Shown in pieces: positions 1-4,897 of a DNA stretch of 6,086 nucleotides. Every line of letters begins with the position of its first letter. Position 1 is the stretch's first letter. The notes beneath the pieces were generated by a model. The model searched no databases. It was not told the origin of the DNA and worked only from the letters and a program-made list of their open reading frames with translations. Origin of the DNA: Fischerella sp. (lineage in GTDB: Bacteria; Cyanobacteriota; Cyanobacteriia; Cyanobacteriales; Nostocaceae); NCBI GenBank assembly GCA_026419705.1, contig JANZYY010000318.1, positions 1 to 6,086 of the forward strand, given 5' to 3'. Position numbers and translations under genes: made by a program.

Positions 1-57
1 GTCAATAGTCAACCGTCAATAGTCATTGCTTTTGACTATCGACTATGGACTTTTGAC
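1..57. repeat. Inverted heptanucleotide (STRR-like) repeat overlapping a gene 3' end
   Basis: From position 1 the sequence reads as successive 7-nt units: GTCAATA (1-7), GTCAACC (8-14), GTCAATA (15-21), GTCATTG (22-28), CTTTTGA (29-35), CTATCGA (36-42), CTATGGA (43-49), CTTTTGA (50-56). The left arm (1-25) and right arm (33-57) are inverted copies matching at 20 of 25 positions around a 7-nt centre (26-32), so a transcript on either strand could fold into a long imperfect hairpin. Heptamer repeats of this kind (STRR) are known from heterocystous cyanobacteria. The block starts at the window edge and may continue further left. On the minus strand it covers the last codons and stop of the aldo/keto reductase gene, so it could act as its 3' hairpin, although no T-run can be seen inside the window. 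Confidence 0.8.
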
Positions 58-996
58 TGAATGGCTGATTTTGTCTAAGTGGGCGATTTCATCATCAGCT
101 AGTCTCCAGCCCAAAGCACCTACGTTATCTCGTACATGTTGGGCTGTCTTCGCCCCAGCAATCGGAATCACATTCTCTTGAGCAATTAACCAATTTAGAG
201 CAACTTGGGCAGGGGTGCGTCCGTGCTTTTCACCCAATTTGCGTAGTAAAGATATTAGTGGTGCAATTTTTTGCAAACCTTCTTGACTAAATCGCGAGTC
301 TAATTTTCTAGCGCCAGTAGGTGTTTTGACACTATCAGTCGTGTACTTACCAGTTAATAGCCCTTGTGCTAGAGGACTGTAAGCTAAAATTGTTACACCT
401 AACTCGCAGGCGGTGTGGAGAATGCCATTGCTTTCAATTTCGCGAGTCAGTAAAGAATAGCGTACTTGGTTAGTAGCTAGAGGCACGCCACGACGAGCTA
501 ACATCTGGTGTGCTTTCTGCATTTGCTGTGCTGAGTAATTACTTACACCTACTGCCTCAATTCTGCCCTTTTCCACCTCATCTGCTAGAGCATTCATCAA
601 GGTTTCTTGACTCATCAAGAAGGTGAAAGGCCAATGCACCTGATACAAGGTGACTTTCTGGACTTGCAGGCGTTTGAGGCTCTCTGTGAGGGCATCAGCA
701 ACTGACTGGGCTGTTACCCGCCAAGGAAAGGGCCCGTACTTAGTTGCAATCTGCACTTTTTGGTCGGTTTTTTGCAAAAATTGCCCCAATAATTGCTCAG
801 AAAGCCCAAATCCATAAACTTCAGCGGTATCAAAAAAGGCTACACCAGCTTCTAAGGCTGCATGAAAGGCTGCTTGCAACTCCTGTTGACCGTAGTCTTG
901 ACCGTAATTCCAAAACAGGCGATCGCCCCAGGCCCAAGTACCGATACACAGGGGTGTAACAACTGGTCCGTTTTGCCCTAATGTGATGCTTTCCAT
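43..996 (-). CDS. Aldo/keto reductase family oxidoreductase
   Basis: This is a complete 317-residue protein, the usual length for a soluble (beta/alpha)8-barrel aldo/keto reductase that uses NADPH to reduce aldehydes or ketones. The catalytic tetrad is visible: D56 in FFDTAEVYG, Y61, K86 in IATKYG and H121 in YQVHWP. Further family motifs are GVSNY (150-154), TNQVRYS (175-181), YSPLAQG (206-212, phosphate side of the cofactor site) and IPIAGAKTAQHVRDN (277-291), which normally holds the adenosine 2'-phosphate. The substrate cannot be read from sequence; many plant and cyanobacterial homologues are simply called general aldo/keto reductases. The ATG (complement of 994-996) gives the expected N-terminus leading into GTWAWGD. 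The upstream bases contain no strong Shine-Dalgarno site. The last four codons and the TAG stop lie inside the heptad repeat at 1-57, so the very C-terminus may be repeat-derived. It is transcribed away from the pucC-like gene, from the shared 528-nt gap. Confidence 0.93.
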   Translation of the reverse strand: MESITLGQNGPVVTPLCIGTWAWGDRLFWNYGQDYGQQELQAAFHAALEAGVAFFDTAEVYGFGLSEQLLGQFLQKTDQKVQIATKYGPFPWRVTAQSVADALTESLKRLQVQKVTLYQVHWPFTFLMSQETLMNALADEVEKGRIEAVGVSNYSAQQMQKAHQMLARRGVPLATNQVRYSLLTREIESNGILHTACELGVTILAYSPLAQGLLTGKYTTDSVKTPTGARKLDSRFSQEGLQKIAPLISLLRKLGEKHGRTPAQVALNWLIAQENVIPIAGAKTAQHVRDNVGALGWRLADDEIAHLDKISHSVKSP

Positions 997-1026
997 TTCT
1001 ACAAAACTTCAACTTTAACGAAGAAA

Positions 1027-1101
1027 GGTAGAGGGCAGAGGGCATGCTTGAATTGAAGGTATATTATTTGACACTGCTAGTCGAGTCCTCTACTCTCTGC
1101 C
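1027..1101. repeat. Short facing pair of heptad repeats
   Basis: Two 7-nt units, GGTAGAG (1027-1033) and GGCAGAG (1034-1040), are followed after 47 nt by two inverted units, CTCTACT (1088-1094) and CTCTGCC (1095-1101). GGCAGAG and CTCTGCC are exact reverse complements; the other pair differs at its ends. This resembles a minimal STRR cluster of a different sequence family from the two longer blocks. It sits just upstream of the aldo/keto reductase start, so it would lie in or near that gene's promoter or 5' leader. Confidence 0.45.
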
Positions 1102-1151
1102 ATGTAAGTACCTTCCTAAGCCTCTAAAATCCCAAATACCTTTTTGAGATA

Positions 1152-1247
1152 TTGATACTTTTAATTTTTCTGCTAAAAGAAATTATTACAGAAGCAATTA
1201 ATATTGTCATGAAAGAAATTATGAAAGCAGAGATGAAATGTAATTAA
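1152..1247 (+). CDS. Doubtful 31-codon ORF, hydrophobic N-terminus
   Basis: An open frame from a TTG at 1152 to TAA at 1245-1247 would encode 31 residues. The first eight are nearly all hydrophobic (MILLIFLL), followed by a charged, amphipathic-looking tail ending MKAEMKCN. The tail is built on a 12-nt period: ATGAAA recurs at 1209, 1221 and 1233. The only Shine-Dalgarno-like bases (GAG, 1146-1148) are too close to the TTG. AT-rich DNA readily yields such hydrophobic frames by chance, and I do not recognise the peptide, so it is listed only as a candidate small membrane protein. Confidence 0.1.
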   Translation: MILLIFLLKEIITEAINIVMKEIMKAEMKCN

Positions 1248-1377
1248 AAATTTTAAATAATACCCATATGAGTAACTAATTTATCTAACAATTTCAGAAC
1301 AAACGTGTCTAATAAATATATACTAACTGAATATTCACCAAGCCTAGGATCGAAAATGAATAACCGTCCTTAATCCA

Positions 1378-1406
1378 TTCATATACTGTTAGTACAATTT
1401 TATAAA
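1378..1406 (+). promoter_or_regulatory. Weak candidate promoter for the pucC-like gene
   Basis: TTCATA (1378-1383, four of six to the -35 consensus) and TATAAA (1401-1406, five of six to the -10) are separated by 17 nt. This would give a leader of roughly 110 nt before the ATG at 1525. The surroundings are so AT-rich that similar pairs occur by chance, including TTAAAA (1418-1423) with TAAAAT (1441-1446) at the same spacing. A GTAC tetramer flanks the -10 on each side (1392-1395 and 1408-1411). Confidence 0.2.
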
Positions 1407-1524
1407 AGTACCATAGATTAAAATTCCTAGTTGAGAACTTTAAAATCTACAAGAATTCGATGATTGCCCAGGTTGAACTAAGTTTCTTGGCATCTAAATG
1501 TACTGCTTAGGTTGCAAATAATTT

Positions 1525-2964
1525 ATGGAGACTAGCAATTTATCACCTGATTCTAAAGCAAACCAGTCTGTAAATTCCATATCCATCCCCAAAGTAAAAC
1601 TATTGACAATGTTTCGACTGGGTCTGTTTCAAATGGCATTAGGCATTATGTCAATACTCACTTTGGGAGTGCTCAATCGAGTCATGATTGAAGAGTTGCG
1701 AGTGCCAGCCTTCATTGCTGCTGGGACGATCGCCATGCATCAATTTGTAGCTCCTGTCCGAGTATGGTTTGGACAAATGTCAGACACCAAACCATTGCTT
1801 GGCTATCACCGTAGTAGTTATGTTTGGGTAGGCGCGGCTTTATTTGCGATCGTTTCCTTTCTAGCTGTGCAGGTAGTTTGGCAACTTGGTCTGAGTTTAC
1901 AGGCGGGGAGTTGGACAACTCAAACCTCAGGTTGGGTGGCACTTTTAGCTCTTATCTTTGGCCTCTATGGGCTTGCTATTAGTGCCAGTTCTACACCTTT
2001 TGCAGCTTTGCTAGTTGATGTTTCCGATGAAGACAACCGCTCAAAACTGGTAGGGGTTGTATGGTCCATGCTGATGGTAGGTATTATCATCGGGGCAATT
2101 ATGAGTAGCAGCTTGCTTAGGCAAATTGCTTTGGACGCACCCTTAGAGGTAGTACAAACCCAGGTCAACCGTCTATTTTTGATTGTCCCCACAATTGCTT
2201 TTGGATTGTGCTTGCTAGCAACAGTCGGTGTAGAAAAAAAATATTCCCGCTATACTATCCGTTCCACTGCAATTGACCGAGAAGATAAGATTACTCTGGG
2301 TATGGCGATGCGGGTGCTGACTGCTAGCCGCCAAACAGGGATATTTTTCACATTCCTGCTACTCATGACGATTAGCTTGTTCATGCAAGATGCAGTTTTA
2401 GAACCCTATGGCGGCGAAGTCTTTAATATGACTATTGCGCAAACCACAAAACTGAACGCTTTCTTTGGCACGGGAACACTGGTTGGCTTGAGTATGGCTG
2501 GTTTTTTAATTGCCCCACGTTTGGGTAAGAAAAATACAACCAAGCTGGGATGTATTGCTGTAGCAGCTTGCTTGCTAATAATTATCCTGGCGGGGATAAC
2601 CGCTAATCCTAAATTTCTGCAATGGAGTTTAACCTTGTTTGGTTTTGCTTCTGGCGTGACCACAACCGGAGCGCTGAGCTTAATGTTGGATCTAACTGCT
2701 GCGGAAACTGCTGGGACATTCATTGGTGCTTGGGGATTGGCACAGACTTTGGCAAGGGCGCTGGCTACGGTGTCTGGTGGTGCAGTATTGAACTTAGGTA
2801 AAACCTTGCTAACAACACCGCTATTAGCTTATGGATTGGTATTTGCTACACAGGCTATCGGTATTTTGCTAGCTTTGGGGCTTTTAGCGAGAGTGAACGT
2901 CACAGAATTTCAGCGTAATGCCAAACAAGCGATCGCATCCATTTTGGAAAATGAATTAGATTAA
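1525..2964 (+). CDS. PucC/BCD-family MFS membrane protein
   Basis: This 479-residue protein has about twelve hydrophobic segments, near residues 30-50, 60-80, 98-122, 136-164, 176-200, 216-235, 272-290, 308-330, 341-360, 366-388, 396-420 and 432-455: the major-facilitator fold in the inner or thylakoid membrane. The family is identified by the loop-2/3 motif GQMSDTKPLLGYHRSSYVW (83-101) and by LEPYGGEVF (292-300) after helix 7. Both are typical of the PucC/LhaA/bch2 group, whose purple-bacterial members help assemble light-harvesting complexes, probably by delivering bacteriochlorophyll. Cyanobacteria lack those complexes, so a role in chlorophyll handling or carrier transport is inference. 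The ATG at 1525 gives a polar N-terminal tail of about 28 residues before helix 1. Its Shine-Dalgarno is poor (TAGG, 13 nt upstream), and the internal ATG at 1609 (M29) is a possible alternative. The inositol-phosphatase gene follows in the same direction after a 95-nt repeat-filled gap. I withhold a symbol because family membership does not prove PucC function. Confidence 0.88.
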   Translation: METSNLSPDSKANQSVNSISIPKVKLLTMFRLGLFQMALGIMSILTLGVLNRVMIEELRVPAFIAAGTIAMHQFVAPVRVWFGQMSDTKPLLGYHRSSYVWVGAALFAIVSFLAVQVVWQLGLSLQAGSWTTQTSGWVALLALIFGLYGLAISASSTPFAALLVDVSDEDNRSKLVGVVWSMLMVGIIIGAIMSSSLLRQIALDAPLEVVQTQVNRLFLIVPTIAFGLCLLATVGVEKKYSRYTIRSTAIDREDKITLGMAMRVLTASRQTGIFFTFLLLMTISLFMQDAVLEPYGGEVFNMTIAQTTKLNAFFGTGTLVGLSMAGFLIAPRLGKKNTTKLGCIAVAACLLIIILAGITANPKFLQWSLTLFGFASGVTTTGALSLMLDLTAAETAGTFIGAWGLAQTLARALATVSGGAVLNLGKTLLTTPLLAYGLVFATQAIGILLALGLLARVNVTEFQRNAKQAIASILENELD

Positions 2965-2966
2965 TT

Positions 2967-3050
2967 GTTAATAGTTAGTAGATAGTAGTTAGTAGTTAGT
3001 TGTTGGCTGTTGACCACTAACCGCTAACCACTAACCACTAACCACTAACC
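2967..3050. repeat. Twelve in-phase heptads with strand switch (STRR-like)
   Basis: The block reads in unbroken 7-nt phase. Units 1-7 are GTTAATA (2967), GTTAGTA (2974), GATAGTA (2981), GTTAGTA (2988), GTTAGTT (2995), GTTGGCT (3002) and GTTGACC (3009). Units 8-12 are ACTAACC (3016), GCTAACC (3023) and three more ACTAACC (3030, 3037, 3044). The right half is the reverse complement of the left: 2966-3000 against 3016-3050 matches at 27 of 35 positions around a 15-nt centre, so a long imperfect hairpin is possible. It starts 3 nt after the pucC-like stop codon and ends 9 nt before the phosphatase ATG, filling the intergenic gap. No T-run follows either arm, so it does not look like a standard intrinsic terminator. 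Confidence 0.9.
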
Positions 3051-3059
3051 ATTCATAAA

Positions 3060-3866
3060 ATGACTGAATTTTGGACTACTGTTTTAGAATTTGCCCAAAC
3101 CACTACCGTCAGGGTGGGCAAACAGTTAATGCAAGATTTTGGCCAGGTACAGGCTTTGCATAAAGCTGATGGCAGTTTGGTAACGCGTGCCGATAAATGG
3201 GCCGATCAAGAATTGCGGGACGCGATCGCTTCCACTTTTCCCGGCTATGGTACTTTAACTGAAGAAGGTGACAAAGTTTTTCCTGGTACGGAATGGTGCT
3301 GGGTGATTGACCCTCTAGATGGTACCACAAATTTTACACGTGGCATCCCTATCTGGGCTATTTCATTGGCTTTACTGTACCAAGGCATACCCATTTTTGG
3401 TTACGTTTACGTGCCACCATTGGCAGAAGCCTTTCACGGCTTCTGGGAAGGTAGCTCAGGCTTAGCGGTACCCACTGGTGCTTTTCGCAATCATCATCCC
3501 ATCCATACTAGTGGTGAAGTTCCTAGCAATAATCACTTCTTTAACCTCTGTTCCCGCAGCACCTCGGTGATGCAAAAAAACTTTCCCTGCAAAATCAGAA
3601 TGTTAGGTGTTGCTAGCTACAACTTCCTTACCGTGGCGACAGGGGCGGTATTGGGTGGAATTGAGGCGACACCAAAAGTTTGGGACATAGCCGCTGCTTG
3701 GGTAATAGTCCAAGCTGCTGGAGGAAGTTGGATATCGCTTAAATCAGAACCATTTCCTTTATTATCAGGGGTTGATTATAGCGATCGCTCTTTCCCTACC
3801 TTAGTTGTCAGTCGTCCGGAATTAGTATCGGTGTTTATGCCGTTTTTAGAAGACTTGAAAGTTTGA
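3060..3866 (+). CDS. Inositol monophosphatase family phosphatase
   Basis: This is a complete 268-residue protein, the normal length for the Mg2+-dependent, Li+-sensitive IMPase superfamily. All metal-site motifs are visible: LTEEG (66-70, E68 the likely first ligand), IDPLDGTTNF (83-92, D84 and D87 ligands) and WDIAAA (208-213, D209 ligand). The protein should therefore be an active phosphomonoesterase in the cytoplasm. Substrate is not fixed by these motifs; inositol-1-phosphate, histidinol phosphate, fructose-1,6-bisphosphate and other sugar phosphates are handled by relatives. The ATG at 3060 fits the family N-terminus, where a short helix precedes the K35-ADGS-T42 region. No Shine-Dalgarno is present: only 9 nt (ATTCATAAA) separate the heptad repeat from the start codon, so the leader is mostly repeat unless transcription comes from the upstream gene. 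Co-orientation with the pucC-like gene permits, but does not prove, co-transcription. Confidence 0.92.
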   Translation: MTEFWTTVLEFAQTTTVRVGKQLMQDFGQVQALHKADGSLVTRADKWADQELRDAIASTFPGYGTLTEEGDKVFPGTEWCWVIDPLDGTTNFTRGIPIWAISLALLYQGIPIFGYVYVPPLAEAFHGFWEGSSGLAVPTGAFRNHHPIHTSGEVPSNNHFFNLCSRSTSVMQKNFPCKIRMLGVASYNFLTVATGAVLGGIEATPKVWDIAAAWVIVQAAGGSWISLKSEPFPLLSGVDYSDRSFPTLVVSRPELVSVFMPFLEDLKV

Positions 3867-3879
3867 ATTTAGTACCGCT

Positions 3880-4089
3880 TTGTTAAGATGTATTTTTCAA
3901 CGCACACCTGTAGCTAATGAAAGCGTGTACTTAGCTACTTCCTTAGTTAATTGGGCAAACTACCGCTGCTGGCTGAGTGGGAGCGACCCGATCGTACAAA
4001 AGTTACCGATTCTATTTTTGACGGTGAAATGCTTTCGACAAGGTCATCTCCCTGATAGTTTCACCCTGCTCTATAAATCAAATCTATGA
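3880..4089 (+). CDS. Doubtful 69-codon hypothetical ORF
   Basis: The frame starts with TTG at 3880, 13 nt after the phosphatase stop codon, and ends at TGA 4087-4089. The predicted peptide is mixed hydrophobic and basic, with cysteines at residues 4, 30 and 51 and no recognised domain, signal peptide or clear membrane helix. There is no Shine-Dalgarno site and no in-frame ATG. The only supporting point is its last base context: the stop overlaps a downstream ATG as ATGA. It is probably non-coding, or possibly the remnant of a decayed gene. Confidence 0.1.
   Translation: MLRCIFQRTPVANESVYLATSLVNWANYRCWLSGSDPIVQKLPILFLTVKCFRQGHLPDSFTLLYKSNL
4072..4077 (+). promoter_or_regulatory. Weak candidate -10 element for cobK
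   Basis: TATAAA matches five of six -10 consensus bases and lies about 60 nt before the cobK start. The bases 17 nt upstream (TCCCTG) do not resemble a -35 box, so this could only be a type-II, activator-dependent promoter, or chance. Confidence 0.18.
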
Positions 4090-4142
4090 ATGTCACTTCC
4101 CGATTTTGGGCAGCAATTAAGTTATTTTTTGCCAAAAGATGA
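4086..4142 (+). CDS. Possible 18-codon leader peptide of cobK
   Basis: ATG at 4086 opens an 18-residue frame (MNVTSRFWAAIKLFFAKR) that stops at TGA 4140-4142, overlapping the cobK ATG at 4139 as ATGA. The peptide is short, basic and hydrophobic. An overlapping stop and start is the classic arrangement for translational coupling, and cobK itself lacks a good Shine-Dalgarno, which makes a leader peptide conceivable. No ribosome site is visible for this ORF either, and an ATGA overlap at one site is easily produced by chance. Confidence 0.17.
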   Translation: MNVTSRFWAAIKLFFAKR

Positions 4143-4888
4143 TGAAACGTGTTCTCATTCTTGGCGGGACAGGTGATGCAGCAGAATTAGCAGCAAAAAC
4201 CTCTAAAATTCCAGAGGTAGAAGTGATTACATCTTTGGCAGGTCGCACTCAGAATCCTCTTTTACCAGCAGGAATGTTACGTATTGGAGGTTTCGGCGGT
4301 GAAAAAGGGTTATCTCAATATCTCGCGGACGCCCATATAGATGTGTTAATTGATGCTACCCATCCCTTTGCTGCTCAAATATCTTTTTATGCAGCCGCCG
4401 CCGCCCTTGACTGCAAAATACCCCATTTAATGCTGATGCGTCCTGCATGGCAGCGACTTCCACTAGATAAATGGATTGAAGTTGATAGCCTAGAAGCGGC
4501 AGCTACTATTTTACCTGAATTTGGCAAGCGTGTATTGCTTACAGTTGGCAGACAGCAATTAGCATCCTTTGCCAGTCTCAAAAATATCTGGTTCTTAATG
4601 CGGTTGATCGATCCTCCACCCAGAGATGCGTTCATACCACCTGGAACAATCTTATGCTCACGCGGCCCTTTTAGCTTGGAAAATGAGCGAAAACTCTTGA
4701 TTGAACATCAAATTGATACAATTGTGAGTAAAAATAGCGGCGGTAATGCTGCTTACGCCAAAATCATTGCGGCGCGAGAGTTGGGGTTAAAAGTCGTGAT
4801 GGTGAAACGTCCACCTACTCCGCCAACAGAGACAGTATCTGATGTGGAAAGTGCAATAGTTTGGTTGTTAAATAAGTTACACTCATAA
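4139..4888 (+). CDS. cobK: Precorrin-6A (cobalt-precorrin-6A) reductase
   Basis: This 249-residue soluble enzyme reduces the corrin ring precursor precorrin-6A, or its cobalt form, to 6B using NADPH or NADH in adenosylcobalamin-type cofactor synthesis. Its length is typical. Family signatures in order are the nucleotide-binding LGGTGDAAELA (8-18), SLAGRT (32-37), IGGFGG (49-54), DATHPFA (72-78), RPAW (101-104), TVGRQQL (135-141), SRGPFSLENE (174-183), SKNSGG (197-202) and KRPP (223-226). The start is ATG 4139 or the adjacent ATG 4142; neither has a strong Shine-Dalgarno, and the first overlaps the stop of a small upstream ORF. The gene converges on cobL, whose enzyme takes the CobK product as substrate; only 9 nt separate the two stop codons. 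Cyanobacteria are generally thought to insert cobalt early, so cbiJ is an equally fair name. The sequence alone does not distinguish the aerobic from the anaerobic substrate. Confidence 0.94.
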   Translation: MMKRVLILGGTGDAAELAAKTSKIPEVEVITSLAGRTQNPLLPAGMLRIGGFGGEKGLSQYLADAHIDVLIDATHPFAAQISFYAAAAALDCKIPHLMLMRPAWQRLPLDKWIEVDSLEAAATILPEFGKRVLLTVGRQQLASFASLKNIWFLMRLIDPPPRDAFIPPGTILCSRGPFSLENERKLLIEHQIDTIVSKNSGGNAAYAKIIAARELGLKVVMVKRPPTPPTETVSDVESAIVWLLNKLHS

Positions 4889-4897
4889 TTTTGATTA

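Larger units (their letters stand above)
997..1524. other. 528-nt AT-rich intergenic region between divergent genes
   Basis: This gap separates the divergently transcribed aldo/keto reductase and pucC-like genes and must hold both promoters. Its left 110 nt are more GC-rich and contain the small heptad pair. The rest is strongly AT-rich, without a recognisable RNA gene, transposon remnant or intrinsic terminator. A TTGACA at 1068-1073 has only a poor -10 (TACTCT, 1091-1096) at 17-nt spacing. TATAAA (1401-1406) and TAAAAT (1441-1446) are other -10-like hexamers. No GTA-N8-TAC (NtcA-type) site was found. One doubtful 31-codon ORF is listed separately. Confidence 0.7.
3867..4138. other. 272-nt spacer upstream of cobK, no clear gene
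   Basis: Nothing in this spacer is firmly recognisable. A TTG-started frame (3880-4089) would encode 69 residues, with four cysteines and no known motif. Its TGA overlaps an ATG that opens an 18-codon frame reaching cobK. A 7-nt inverted pair, GGTGAAA (4023-4029) and TTTCACC (4059-4065), encloses 29 nt. TATAAA at 4072-4077 could be a cobK -10 element but lacks a convincing -35. I looked for the conserved B12-box and core of a cobalamin riboswitch and did not find them. Confidence 0.6.

Noticed and set aside
1..57. Terminal inverted repeat of a transposon or MITE
   Set aside because: There is no transposase and no target duplication visible; the symmetry is explained by heptad units facing each other.
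1392..1411. NtcA-type site near the candidate pucC promoter
   Set aside because: The two GTAC tetramers are 12 nt apart; the GTA-N8-TAC spacing required is not met.
2406..2723. 105-codon minus-strand ORF within the pucC-like gene
   Set aside because: It is antisense to well-supported membrane helices and has a low-complexity composition expected of a complementary frame.
2967..3050. CRISPR array
   Set aside because: The repeats are 7 nt, contiguous and without unique spacers, and no cas gene is present.
2966..3050. Intrinsic terminator after the pucC-like gene
   Set aside because: The stem is long, imperfect and AT-rich, and neither arm is followed by a T-run; the start codon of the next gene follows after 9 nt.
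3867..4138. Cobalamin riboswitch controlling cobK
   Set aside because: The conserved B12-box and core elements were not seen, and the only inverted pair (4023-4029 with 4059-4065) does not resemble that fold.
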